DNA of 64,000 nucleotides from Quillaja saponaria (GCA_029379385.1 CM055610.1:19059422-19123421), one strand, 5' to 3'. Shown: positions 37,906 to 50,858, counted from the stretch's first letter. Program-made: numbers and translations. The notes: generated by a model from the letters alone, not told the origin.

Positions 37906-40900
37906 AGTAAATTCTGCAGTTTTAATGATTAGAGTGCTCCATTCAAATATAGCAACAATGTTTTATGATTTTATCATATTCACTTATGATTCATTTTCAA
38001 TTCTCCTTTGTTTATTAGTTCCCAAATGTACAAAGGCTTAATTCAATTCTCGTAGTCCCTAATGAGTGGCTTTTCTATGAAACTAAGCTCATCGTTCTAT
38101 TTAGGAAAAGCCATTCGAGTTTTCTCTAGGTAAGAGCTAGCTTGTAGTACTCCCAGGCATCTCTACAAATTGACTAATTGTAGTACATATTAAAAAAGGG
38201 CAGGAAAATAAATTTGAGTTATGTTTGTTTGATTTAAAACAAAAATTTGTGTCTTATGGGGAAAAAAAAAAGTTTTGACTTTTAGTTTAAAAACAAAAAA
38301 AATACGTCATTTGATTTTAAAACAGAAGATTATGTCTTTTGATTTATATTAAGACTTTTTCCTGAAAGTGTGACTATTAGGATTGTATTTTTTATGCAAT
38401 GGTATAAAATTTCACAAGATATCTTTTAGGATATATAAATATAAAACAAGTTTTTCATATTTTAAAAAGTTCAAACTGTTTTTTTTTTGTACTCTTTCTC
38501 TCAGTTTTATATATATTTTCTGCTATTAGAATATAGAAAGTACCATTTTTATCTTGGAAGACATATTTATTTGTAATCTCATTTAGTATAGAGGTGCAAA
38601 ATATTTAACATTTGACTCAAATTTAAAATTTTAATTCTTGTTTGTAATTTATTTTTCAGCACTTGATCAATGCATTTGATGAGACCATATCTTTTGCATC
38701 ATTAAATTACGAATCATGTGACGTTATGATCAGTTTTACAAAATTACCCACTGCCAGTTCAATGTCATGAATGGCATGTCAATTGTGATTAAGTGGGGAA
38801 TAATTGGGAGTTGTTGTTAGTTGATAACTCCAAATATGGGCCCGATCTCTATCTTCCCACTTATTAGTTGCCACACCTTTAAAGTTCAATTTCTCCTGAT
38901 TATTGGTTTTTGTTAAGCACTTTCTTGTGATATATTTGGTGCTATTCAATAGATTGGTAGATTAAAAGATTGAAAGATTGATTAGGTTTGTTTAGTGGTG
39001 GAGCCACGGGATCAATTTTAAAAATATTTTATTTATTTATTGAATTTTTATAAATTTATTAAAACAAGAGAAAATTTGAAAGTGACCCCATTGAATTTAA
39101 ATTTTAATAAAACAAGTTAGACTAATTAAATAACTATGAATTTTATTATAGAAAAAACAATGCTAAATCAATACAATTATTTGAAAATATATGAATTATA
39201 ATAAGTATAAAATTGAATTACTTAGTTTGAATTTTAAAAAATGTTAATTCTCTTGTTTCATTTACTTTTGTTATTTGATAATTAAAAATAATATTTTGTA
39301 AAATTTTCATGACAGTTATATTTTTGAAGTGGTTTTTAATGAGTTCAATTCTAACTAAAAACTAAATGAAAATAAGTACTCCATCACTAAATTAATTTTT
39401 TTATATTTTAAAATTACATAAAATTAAAATAATAATAAAATACTAAGCGGATCAACTAAAACTTTACATATATACCCTTTATGATACAACTTTTGATAAA
39501 ACAATTTGTTATAAAACCTATTAATGAACTTAATATTAAGTTTGAATATCTTTTCTAGATCCAAAGAGTTTCTTAAATTTTATTTGAACAATGAAATGAT
39601 ATGTTATTGTCAATATAGATTGCTTTATAACTTGTCTTTCCTAGGACTTTTGTATTTTTGATCCCAATATATTCTAATGTTATTGACTGACATAGACAAG
39701 CACCAAAATATAATTGTTTTTTATTTGAATATATTAATTGCAATTCTCATGTTAAAAGTTTCAGTTTCAGCAAGAACGAATTGTGTTATATAAAGTCACA
39801 TTGGTTGGGTACTAGTACGTAGTACCAACAAAAAGGATAAATAAAAGGACAATATGTTCAAATAACTATTTTCTACTAGATTTTTATCCTACAAAGTCAT
39901 TTGCATGTAGATGAATTAGGGTGAATGAAAAAAAGGATAACAAGAATGGATAACAGATTTAAATTGAATTTTGTTATAAAGGACATCAAAAGCACTGAAT
40001 ATAAAAAGAAAAATAACTAAATGCATGAGTATTATATGACATTTATAAGGGTGTTTAGATATTTGATATAATATAGATATAAATAAAAATAGATGTAGAA
40101 ATATAATTAGATTTAGATATATAGATATAGAAGATAATACTTATTATCTTAAATATTTTATTAATTTCATTTATTTAAGAAAAAAACATTCTAAAAGCCT
40201 TCACTATTTTAATAACTATTTACATTCACATAATAGTCACTCCCTTTGTTATTATTTACGTTCACAGTTCATCCTCCTCTTTTTCATTCGCACTAAATAC
40301 TTTTAAATATTAACATAATTTTCTTTTATTTTCACAAAATAGTTATTCAAAAAATTTATATAATTTTCTAAAAAAAATAAAAAAATAGAAAGAGACTCTT
40401 GTTGATGGGGCTAGTCATTATAATGTTGCTTACTTTTACGAAAAATAATTTTATTGATAAGGACAAAACGTGTATACCACGATGGCCTTGATGGTTTCTA
40501 GGGAAAGTATAGTAGCTCTCTAGCCATACAGCTTAATTATAACTCAAGGGAATTTATCGACAATTATAAATATATACACTTTGCACCATTATGAGAGTTA
40601 TTATTTAATATAATATAGAATTGTAGTATCTTATTTAATTTAACTAAAATTAAGTATGATAATTAATATTAATGACACATATCAATTTCTTATTTACTCA
40701 TAATAAAAATTAGATAAAATATTGATTCATTTATTATATATTCAAATTTATAAAAGTTAATGCCTTTTTCAAACAGATAATAAGAATGTTAAATATTTTA
40801 TCCTTATTTTTGAGGGTTTAAATTATGTTGTATCATTTTCTATAAAAAAATAAATAAATAAATAACCTTGAAGAGGTATATTTTATAAATATAGGAATGA

Positions 40901-41207
40901 CCAATGTTTATAGAAGTAAAATTCATGAAAGATTAGAGTAATATACTCAAAAGTAATTTTATGTACTTGGCAGCCAAATGCTATTTTAATATATATTTTT
41001 TATCAATTGGTCATAGACTTTTAAAGATTTTGAGACATTTAACAGACTAAAATGTTGTAATTTTCTAAATTAATTTTTTAGTATTTAAACATTATTTAAT
41101 TCTCGTTTTGTTAATGTTTCTTCTACTTACTTCTGCTAGTTCTACTTACTTTATTTTTTGAGTGGTGACCGTACATTGAACATTATCGTAAGCAGGCACT
41201 TAATATA

Positions 41208-41374
41208 TAGTTGATAATCTATACATATATTCACTTCAAAAGTATAATCTATTTTTTAATTTACCAAATTAATTGTGCAAATATGTCTTCTTGACAAGTT
41301 GGAACTACGAAGAAGTGATAAATTAAAAAATAGATTATACTTTTGAAGTGAACATATGTATAAATTATCAACTA
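41208..41374. mobile_element. Fold-back MITE with 56-bp inverted arms
   Basis: Arms 41208-41263 and 41319-41374 match as inverted repeats at 54 of 56 positions, around a 55-base centre. The ends are TAGTTGATAAT and ATTATCAACTA, compatible with a TA target duplication around GTTGATAAT termini. This is the most complete copy of the family seen at 11789 and 27154. Confidence 0.7.
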
Positions 41375-41377
41375 GGG

Positions 41378-41568
41378 TTTTTTAAAGGTGGGTGTCCTAA
41401 GGACAATTGTTAAACTATAATAAATATATTTTTAAAAATTGAAACTTTTTAAAAGTAATAATTTAAGCATTAAATAGTACTAAAATCATAACAACTAACA
41501 TAATAAATGCAACAAACTTTTTATTTATATAATCTTAACAAATGCTCTTAGGATACTTGTTAAAAAAA
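41378..41568. mobile_element. Short MITE-like element, diverged third copy
   Basis: 191 bp, three bases after the fold-back. Ends TTTTTTAAAGGTGGGTGTCC and GGATACTTGTTAAAAAAA are imperfect inverted repeats, related to 12638-12823 and 28003-28187. Confidence 0.5.
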
Positions 41569-44500
41569 TTCAAATACATATAGTTATACTATTATAAAAG
41601 GGAGAGACCCCTTATGATCACTTATCTTATAATATATATCTAATTAAATTTTTTATTAACTTCAACTAAATAAAAATCCAACCGTCTTAATATACTAACA
41701 CCCTTCTCATGAAACAATTCATTTCAAACTTTACTCTCCTAATAATTAGGCTCTTTTCATCAGTTACACTGTAACTTTCAAAATAAATTAAAATATTACT
41801 TTAAACTCAGTTTATTCATTTTATGCAACTATTACTAAAAAACAAATTTTTATTAATTTAAATATTATTTTAATTAGAATACATTTTTTGTACTGATTTA
41901 AATTAACTTTAAAATAAAATAAAATAAAACACAATTTAAAATAATTTTTCATGGAAGCACGTCTCCATCTCTTTTGCAACTATGGGTGAGTAATAGAGTT
42001 TCTATTTTACAGCAATCTGGCTTTCAAGAATCACGAATTTACAACATTTTATCTACCATCATATCCTACAATTTTGCAGGTTACACTTTTCTTTGGTGAA
42101 AGATTGGGTTTGTAAGTATTACTCTCCAATTATAATTTCTTTCAAATTTGTCTTTCAAGAATCACAATTTTTTGTTTTGATAATTTTTTTCTCAGGTGGA
42201 TTCGAAAGGACCAATAATTTTTTCATTGTACACAAAAAAATATATGAGAGGAGCAGATAGCAACAATTGTACAATCATAGGGTCACAGCCTTTTCCTCTT
42301 TCACATGTTAATTTTTATGATGTTAGGATTTGATGATGAATTACTTCTCTAACTTTCTTCTTTCCTTGATGCATTTTTTCTTGATATATATCGTAGAGTA
42401 AACACAAAGTTTTTCACCATTTTCGTCGGTGAGATAGGCTACACATTCACTTTTATTCTTTTTTTTATTTTTCTCATTTACAGTTTTAATTTAGTTTTTG
42501 TCTCCCTCATTTGGAATTTTTGTAAAAAAAAATTCTTAGGTGATTTGAGATTTCTCCTTGTAATTTGATTCGCTTGGTTATCATTTTTAATCTTATGCTA
42601 TTACATGTTGTTCGGCTACAAATCAAGTAATCTAAATCTGTTTTGTTGATACAAACGATTAAACTATTGTCAAGTTAATTTTCTTTCTATTCCCTCCTTT
42701 TTTTTCTTTTTTCTTTTCTATGTTTGAGCCTAATCTTGTTCGAGGTTTGTAGTTATCCCTCTTTACAAGTGTTTTCATAACATTTTTTGATACTGCATTG
42801 ATTTTCTTTCTTTCAATGAGTTGGTTTCTATTATGAATAAAATGAAAGCATGACTTAGTTGCTTTGTTTCTTATTACATTTCCTTAGTATCTGCAAACAC
42901 GAGATATTACTTATTAGTAAATTACTGCTCTATTAGTTTTGTTACTTAGAATCGTCTCTTCAATATTGGTAAGTAAAAAAAATTGAGAGATAGTAATATC
43001 TATCATTCATATATCTTCTAAATTCTCATACATATCTAATTATTTTGAATGGTGTGTGGGGTTACTGAAATTCTTTATGAAAAAAATGACCATATTGGGT
43101 TCTAATTCCTTTTTATGGACTTATTTGACAAAATCATTTATATTATAGAATTCTCATTATACTTGATTCATGTCATAGGGAATCAAAAATATTTGAGAGT
43201 TTTGTGAGTTTATGATCCAAAAGATGGAAAAGAAAAATTATTAATTAATGAAATGAACGCATTATAGATATGCATCTTAAACCACATTTATTTATGTAGT
43301 TTGAACAAATATTTTAGCCATATTATACTTCAAGGGTTACAATATATTCTTTATCTATGGGTTGAGTCCTCTGTATTAAATAGTGTGCAGGAAAATTTAA
43401 ATAGGGACAAAGTGGTCCCCCCATGCTCCTTTAATGTTATATCTCTTAATTAGCTAGTTAGTGGTTATTATTCATACAACAATCTAATACGAATTATTAT
43501 TCATAGAACAATCAATATGAATATTCTTGTATTTTTTTTGATATGACATAATAGTTATGTTATTATACTTGTAAGGAGACCTTACCAGTTCAGCTATATA
43601 CTATTACAAGTACATTACACGGGGAGCATAGTATGCTAGTTAAGAATTATAAGAATTATAAATTCTTTCCCTGTCCACCACCAGCCACCTTAATTAAAAC
43701 CCAAACTTGTTAGGTGAGTAATGATTTTTGATATCCTATTCGCATTAATCATAGCTGTCGTTTTAATTGTTGTAGGGATATTGTAAATAATACTCTGTTC
43801 TTAAATAAATTTTTAACAAGTGACACAAATAATAAATTTCTAATAACTTAGTTAAAATTAGTCGGATGTGCCTAAGAGGTTCTAATTCTTCTTCTATCTT
43901 TTTTTCTCAAGCTCCCTCCAAAAATAAAAAATAAAAAATAAAAAATAAAAAATATTTATCATTTCTCATAGGATTTTCGAGTTGGGTTGGGACAGATATT
44001 TGACATGATCTCATTAGATCGAATTTCTCGGCCTTAATCCCATATATTAATGTTTTGTTCCAAGGAGAATTAGGGCGTAAAATTATAAAATTTATTGACC
44101 TAACATGTCTAAGAGAAAATTCTAAATTTTATTGACATAATTACTCACCTAGTCAATTTAGTTAGTTTAATAAGTCATTTATTGTTTATTATTACCTATT
44201 GGACGTTAGATATTTGACTCCATGTGCAATTTGACAATTTATTTTGGCCTATAATTAGTATCCATTCTCATTAATTTAAAATTTAAAAAGCACAAACAAT
44301 TTTAATTTTTTTTTAAGAAAAAAAATTAAAGAAAAAAATTTAAAAAGTAAAAAGATAAAATAAACAAGGCTAGTTGGACAATGTCGGGTCAGATTTATCA
44401 TATTTTTTGCGGATTGAAATTTTGAGGATCGGAACAGGGTTGTGTTAGGAGGAATGGGTGAATATCGTGTCTGAGTCAATAATGATCTAATCCAATCCAA

Positions 44501-44860
44501 TCCATAGCCAACCCTAATTCGCCACCAAGTTGGCTAGGCATGCTGCTGCTCATTATGCTCCTCTTATTATTATGGGTAAGTTACTTCAACATTTCTTGCA
44601 TTATTTGATCATATTTTTATAAAACCTACACATATCTCTCCTCAATTAATTTCATATCTTTTATATTCAGCAATTTTTTTCAATTAGTAAAATTTATTTT
44701 TGGCCTTTGGTCATGTGATGATATCACTATTTATATATATATTGTTTATCCTGATACAAGATATATATATCCTATTAATTATTAGTAGCTACCAAGTACT
44801 TAGCTGGCTTTGGCCCCCGTTCTATTTAATTATATACTCATCACATGTAACCTACCACTC

Positions 44861-44881
44861 ATAAATAGACTGCTATATATA
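44861..44881 (+). promoter_or_regulatory. TATA region of the RING-H2 gene
   Basis: ATAAATAG at 44861-44868 and TATATATA at 44874-44881, 60-80 bases before the ATG at 44941, a normal plant spacing. Confidence 0.5.
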
Positions 44882-44940
44882 GAATATCTTTATTCTATGA
44901 ATCCGAAATGTTAATTAGTGAATGATACAAATATAATTTC

Positions 44941-45426
44941 ATGGGTTTCCCTTTTCAAAGCTTTAGATTTCCATATAATTACACAGTTCCAATTAATGGC
45001 AGTTTCCAAGACTTCCTGTTAGCTCAACTAAAACAAATTCTTCTCTCTCATCATGATCATGATGAAGATCAAGATCGTAGTCCGTCTTCTTCTTTGGTAC
45101 CTGCACCTGTCCACTACTTAGCTAAATCCATCAAGAAGCAACTTCTCGTGTTGAAGTATGGTTGTCTTCTCCAAAAAGAGAATACAGCAGGGAATTGTTG
45201 TAAGCTTAGTGAAGGCCAGGAAGAGGACTCAGCTGTGATCTGCATCATATGCATGAATAGTTTGGAGGCTAGCCATGAGGTGAGAGAGCTCTACAATTGC
45301 ACTCATATATTTCATAGTGACTGTATTGATCTTTGGATTGGCAAGGGACAAGTTAATTGTCCTTTGTGTAGATCAAAGCTACTCCCTAATGATCAAAGGA
45401 ATTTACTAGAGGGAGAAGATGAGTAG
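44941..45426 (+). CDS. RING-H2 finger protein, probable E3 ubiquitin ligase
   Basis: A single-exon gene for 161 residues. The RING-H2 finger is complete: Cys101, Cys104, Cys120, His122, His125, Cys128, Cys140, Cys143 ([17 protein letters not shown]), with Trp132 at the usual E2-contact place (DLW). The start MGFPFQ and the layout (short N-terminal region, C-terminal RING) resemble the small BRH1/RHA group, which pass ubiquitin from an E2 to substrate proteins; the substrate is unknown. No clear membrane segment is seen; residues 36-52 are His/Asp/Ser-rich. The ATG is the first in frame after the TATA region. Its codons look less AT-skewed than the surroundings and the frame is undamaged, so it is probably active. 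An upstream ATG at about 44539 followed by a GTAAGT donor could be an extra exon, but no good acceptor joins it. Confidence 0.85.
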
Positions 45427-45579
45427 TGGATATGCATGTTGATCTGTATATATGGCGAACAGAGAAGATGATTTACTAGCTTGCTCCTTTTAATCATGTT
45501 TTGATCCATTAATTTATTGTGTTCAAGTTGAAATGATCAAACATGTTGTATGGAAAATTGATGAGTGAACCAATACTAT

Positions 45580-45585
45580 AATAAA
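45580..45585 (+). promoter_or_regulatory. Likely polyadenylation signal of the RING-H2 gene
   Basis: AATAAA 154 bases after the stop codon, in the context ACTATAATAAAAGC. Beyond it, to 46250, no gene is seen; the region has poly-T runs near 45650-45668. Confidence 0.5.
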
Positions 45586-46251
45586 AGCTTTCAATTAATC
45601 TTTCAAGTATGCAAAAAATAGGGAAACTTGTTTCTTTCTTCTTCTTTTTTTTTTTTCCTTTTTTTTTTGAAGGTGAAATTATATTACCTTTATAAGTTCA
45701 CCATTTCAATTCGATTAAAATCATTTTCAAAATTTCTAACACAAAAAAAATAAAAATAAAACCTACCTTCTTAACTATTAAATCAACCTATCTTCTTTGA
45801 TGTTAGAAGCAAATCATTGGTCTTGAACTCCTGCGATCTTTTAACCAATTGACTCATTTGCAAGTGTTACAACAATGGCATGGTCTTATTTTATCCGATG
45901 ACCCTCTCCGCTAAAAATTGTAAAATTATTTTTAATTACTTTTAATTGTTTACAATTATAATTTATAAATTTAAATCACATAAATAATTATAATCAAAAT
46001 TATACTTTAAGCACCAGTCATTGTCTCTGTCTCTAGCAGGTAGCAATGGTAGTTGTGGGATATAGAATGTCGATTGTATTCTGTCCGGGATATCTGGACC
46101 GAAGTGCTGACCTGGGTGATCCAGATGCAACTAAACAATTACATGGCCCATTGAGAATTAGAGGAGCCACATCTTATGGACCTGATCATCGAACATCCAT
46201 TATTGCTACATTATAACCACCATTGCTACTATAAATACCTTAGTCATTGAC

Positions 46252-47029
46252 ATGTCACCACCACCTCAACCAATCAACAACTGGGACCTTCTACCTCTAC
46301 CCTCACAAACTCCTAACCTTACCGGATCTTTTTGTGACAACTCTCTCTCCATCTGCTTCCTATTCTCTTCCTCAGATAAATACCATAACACCCTCAAACC
46401 ATAAAAATGTAAACTTCCATCCTTGGCATAACTTTGCTTCCCCACAGTCCCTCTCCGAGTGGCTCAAACTCCGTTTTCCTTATGATTCTTTCGCTTCTTG
46501 CGGTGTCAAGCCCGGCACCAAAAATGTCCATAATCTTTGGCTCGAGTTGTCTGAAGGCGAAACCACACTTGAGTCCAATCCTCCAATACGTACAGTTCAT
46601 GCTAGAATTCAAACCCTTCACTATTAAAAAACATATTTGACTAGATAAGTATTATCTAGTAAATAGAACTATTTGACTAAGATAAGTATTATCTAGTAAT
46701 TTAAGATAAGCATTATTTAGTAATTTGTATATGAGTCAAAAAAGTTTTGGGCAAAATCTATAAAGTATGGAGATGCCTATTTTCTACAAATAGGACTTTT
46801 GCTAATTTATTAGTAACATATATTTTTATGAGCTCATTACACATCCAACAATTCGGTCCGAGTAATTGTCGAAGATAAAAAAAATTTCATTGAATTGCAG
46901 CAAGAGTTGTTGGACGGAAATGTAAGGAAACGGGTCGACTCTTATCGGAGAAGATGAAGCCAAATGAAGTGACCGGGAAAGCAAAAGACTGTGAAGTGCC
47001 TGATAACTTTAGATAGCAGCTCTCTGGTC
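46252..47029 (+). pseudogene. Broken Nudix-hydrolase-like gene fragment
   Basis: The first part starts at the ATG at 46252 (MSPPPQPINNWDLLPLPS) and shifts frame before the conserved stretch at about 46440-46590, which reads SLSEWLKLRFPYDSF, GVKPGTKNVHNLWLELSEGE and PPIRTVH. That frame stops at 46625. A second part begins after an AG at about 46899 with QELLDGNVRKR; one base later in frame it reads TGRLLSEKMKPNE. I recall the order of these motifs from plant proteins where they lie in front of or within a Nudix domain, but I could not check this. The segment linking RTVH to QEL is missing and no Nudix box is present, so it is a non-functional remnant. Confidence 0.45.
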
Positions 47030-47516
47030 TATGTGTGCTGTGTAATGAGATAAGGTGTCTTTTTAATATGAAATAATGAATGGCTAGAAAACAAAAGATT
47101 AGAATTTCAATAATCATATTGATGAGCAGGTTAACGTGTAAGTCCATTGACTGTGTTGTAGATATTATGAAGTCTGCTGCAGATGACTTGAGTTATTTTA
47201 ATTGTGAAGATCTTTCTATTTTTATCTGATGAACTTCGGCCTATGCACATCTTCTATATTTATACTATTCTAAATGGGAGAGACCATATAAATTATGTCT
47301 CCTACCATACATTATATATAACATTAATTTATTTTTTTTATCATTTTAAGAAATAAAATTAATTTAAATTTTATTCATCTAATAACTATTAATTTTCTTT
47401 TTTCACTCAACCATTTTATGTCTCACCAACTCATTATTTTATTATCAATTATATTAAATAATTTGTAATAAAAATAAATTAAAATTTTATTTTAAACTTT
47501 TTACACTTTGCTTCTA

Positions 47517-48303
47517 CTAACATCCCCATCCTACCCTGCCGGGTTTTCTGATGGAGACTCGAAGAACTACAGCTACTGCAACCTGAAGACTTAATTAGTT
47601 GATGCACACAAGCTCTTAGCAATGGCTTCTTCAATCACCTCCTCTGTCCAAACCAGGTAAAAAACCTAACCCTAGCTCCAAGGGATGGCCTTTTTAATCG
47701 GTTCTCTTCGAATTCCTTGGTTTATAAATTATGAATTTGAGCATCAAAATCTTCTCTTTTTGAGATGGGTGTTCTTGGTCGGTACCCTATGTGTCCTTAT
47801 AACAGCAAATTACATTTCATATTTTGATTTGTATCAATGGTGTGAATTGTATAGAGTTCAAATGGTGGAGGTCGTTGATAGAGAAATGTAGATAGGCCGA
47901 CTTTGACAATTATATATGTTGTGTTCAGCTGACTGTAGTTTTGATATGATTAACTCATGTGATTAAAGCACATTTTTCTAATTCGTGTAATCTTCACTAA
48001 TGGAAAAGGTGTTCATTTGAAATTGAATATGCCGTGAGTTTAAAGCATTGTTTTTTCTGCTATCAGATTTCAGCAATGTCAAGTCTGTTTGTTTGAACCA
48101 GAGAATTGGAATTTGTGCTTCCAGTATTCCTGCAAGTCGAGTTGGTTTCCTGAGAAAATCTGTAGAATGTAAGGAATCACAAATTGGAAAGCAACCGGTT
48201 GAAGTAAAGGTCGAGAGGGAGGATTCTGAGATTCTGGGATCCTAAGGATTAGAAAGGACTCAGATATTAGAAGGGCCAACCCAACGCATGGACCTTTCAA
48301 GTG
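47517..48303 (+). pseudogene. RPL6: Plastid 50S ribosomal protein L6 pseudogene, longest copy
   Basis: Exon 1 is 47622-47656 (MASSITSSVQT plus AG), intron 47657-48073 with GT-AG ends, and exon 2 starts at 48074, giving SNVKSVCLNQRIG and later VGFLRKSVECKESQIGKQ. The transit peptide and the IGKQPVEV start of the mature protein are clear. The next bases read VKVERED, which in L6 proteins lies about 30 residues further on, so an internal piece is gone, perhaps by recombination between two GAAGT-AAGGT stretches. A stop follows at 48243-48245; past it, in another frame, RRANPTHGPF resembles the L6 RRANQMHGLF region. The rest of the gene is absent. The intact plastid L6 gene must be elsewhere. It retains its intron, so this is a segmental copy and not a retrocopy. 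Confidence 0.72.
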
Positions 48304-48441
48304 AGATCCATCCTTGCACACCCTTATATTAATTCCCAGATTATATTATATGTTTTGTTTGAAACTGAATTTAATGTTGTTTGTCTTTGCAAAATTATAT
48401 ATACTGATTATTGATTATACCAAACTTAAAGATAGTGGATT

Positions 48442-49787
48442 CACTACCAAAAAAAAAAAAAAAAAAAGGAGTAACTGAGACAGCACTTCAAGACGGTATT
48501 TATCCATCTCTAATAATTATTTTGGAGACGGTAGCGCCGTCTCTGTTATGTATTAGTCTTTTATGATGTTACAAAATTTTAAAAAAATAAATAAAATTAT
48601 TAGAGACGGAAAACCTGTCACTATTAGTTAGTTATGTGTGTCTGAAATTAATAATTGTCTCTCATAATGTCTGCCATCTCACATAAAAAATAAAAATTTT
48701 AAATTATTTTTATTAGAAAAGTTAATTATTTTGCAAACCCTCTTGATCTCTTTCTCTATTGTCCTTTCTCTCTCTGCTATCTTGTTTTACTCATCCATCA
48801 AACCCTAATATGAGCTCCCCTGATTAAACCCTAAATCCTTCGATCCTAAAATATCCATAAGTTCCCTTAACCATAAGAATCAGAAATTATGTTTTTAATT
48901 TTCCTTCAATTTATTTTCTCACTACAAAATTTGTAATTTTTCAGATTTCAAAAAATTGATAGGATCTCGGAGCTTTGCTAATATATATAATGATCAAAGT
49001 ATTTGGCATCATGCACCAATTGCATGGGTTTAAAGAATGTTAGAGCTTTGTAGAGGAGTTTGTAAAGGCAGTGCTACTGTAGCTGGTAGCCCATAAAGAA
49101 TCGAAATCACGAAACGGGAAGTATGTGAAGACACTGTTGTGGTGGCTAGGGAATTCGAGGAGGCAAAAGCTAGGACAAGGACAAGATTGACAACAACAAA
49201 AATTGGTGATTTGGAGCTCAGAAAGGGAAAGAAGGTTAAGAAAGAAGAGGAAGGCAAGATGGCTGATGAAAGTGGTGTGCTGAATGCAATAAGGTTGGTG
49301 GGCACGAGGAAGAGGGTTATATAACTAGTAATGTTATATACTAGTATTGTAGCTTTAAAAAACTTGTATTATATAGGTTCGAAATATTAAAAAGAATGTA
49401 AAAAAAAAAAAAGTAGTCTTTTCAAAGACGGACAATCTGTCTCTAAAATTTTAAAAATCAGAGACGACAAAAAGAGTAATAGAGATAGCAATCTTGTCTC
49501 CTATAGTTTATGCCATGTGGCAATAATATTAGAGATGACATTAAAAAACAGGCATAAGGATTATCAGAGACGGACCTATTTAGTCTCTAATGCTGTCTTT
49601 GATAGTTGAATCTTTTTTTTTTTTTTGGTGAGACCGGCCTTTGCATCTCTCATATCTCTCATAAACTAACAGCGACAAATTTTTTAGACACGGCTTTTTT
49701 TGGATGGGGGCCGTATCTAATAAGTATGAGAGAGACAATGTTTAGTTTATAAATATGTCGTCTCTGATATCTTGTTTTCTTGTAGTG
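48442..49787. mobile_element. Non-autonomous CACTA (En/Spm) transposon
   Basis: 1346 bp between 3-bp direct repeats ATT (48439-48441 and 49788-49790). The left end is CACTACCAAAAAA and the right end is TTTTCTTGTAGTG, the reverse of CACTACAAGAAAA. Both ends carry many subterminal GAGACGG-like motifs in both orientations, the usual transposase-binding pattern. No transposase is seen. A charged plus-strand open stretch at about 49093-49324 (EFEEAKARTRTR, KGKKVKKEEEGK) is unrecognised and could be captured host sequence. The other two spacers keep the empty site (ATT at 13841-13843 and 29205-29207). Confidence 0.88.
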
Positions 49788-50555
49788 ATTTGAGAAGTCT
49801 GAAATTTGTCATTTTGATACTTCGATCAGAGAAAGTGTGGCATACTTTCAAATTAATTAAATTCCACATTATGTTCAGTGTTCCAATTGCACAACAGAAA
49901 GGAAAATATTCATATAACATAACTTTATTTATTTTATTTTTGACAATGGTACATCCATACATAGATGTACTGTCCAAGCTCATAATATGTTAAATACAAT
50001 GACGGCACTTCTCACTTGGAATTTACCATCATCCCAGACCAAAGATAGAGAGTTTATTCTATTTTCCAACAAAGCTAAGATGATGATGAGTTTGAAGGAT
50101 TTCTTCTGGCCGAGAGATGTGAATTTCAACATACTAGGTTTGACCTTAATTTGAAAATTTTTCTGGAGCGGGGCTCAACTTAGCTTTATAAGTAGAATTT
50201 GGAGAGCCCAACATTTGTGACTGTCCTCGTGAAAGTACGACTTACTATAGGTGTATGAGTGGAAGCTGCAAAGGAAGGATAATTGAGATCCCAAATAGTT
50301 CCAATATTGACATCTGAGCAGCTGATATGGTTCCCAATAATTTTCTTCAGTTTTGAGCTTTCATAACCTTGACCACACAGAAACTTGATGTAGTCAATTT
50401 CACCATCATATATTAAGCCGGGGTTTATTGCCTTGATTGGATCAATGTGGCCTGCACCATATGCAAGCTCAGCATGTAAGTTAAGTTTAGCACTCATGGG
50501 GATAGCTGCAAAAACAGATATAAACAGTTAGCTAGGAAGGAATGTTTTCATATTA

Positions 50556-50858
<303 letters not shown>

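Larger units (their letters stand above)
34683..41748. other. C-D spacer, left part, no gene seen
   Basis: AT-rich DNA with no gene. From about 34960 to 35600 it is related to the upstream region of copy D (61430-61980), not to that of A or B. From about 36550 it follows the A-B spacer in diverged form, and the segment starting TAGTAAATTCT appears twice (36550 and 37903), showing an older local duplication. A module around GTTGATGG(G)GCTAGT followed by ACGATGGCCTTGATGG is present at about 36340 and again at 40400; relatives are at 9015, 24195 and, in part, 62855. Confidence 0.65.
41749..47049. other. 5.3-kb block absent from the other two spacers
   Basis: Left of 41749 the sequence follows copy 1 up to about 13007 (CCTTTTAATAACTA); right of 47049 it resumes at about 13027 (AAGGTGTCTTTT). 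The block between holds the RING-H2 gene and the Nudix-like pseudogene. From 41760 to 44850 I see no gene: an open stretch near 42200-42332 (KGPIIFSLYTKKYMRG...) is not recognised, and a run of AAAAAT units lies at 43918-43955. No terminal repeats were found at the edges, so insertion here and loss from the A/B ancestor are both possible. Confidence 0.6.

Noticed and set aside
44539..44575. Hydrophobic mini-exon (ATG, Leu-rich) with a GTAAGT donor before the RING-H2 gene
   Set aside because: No good acceptor joins it in frame to 44941, and the RING-H2 gene has its own TATA region and ATG.
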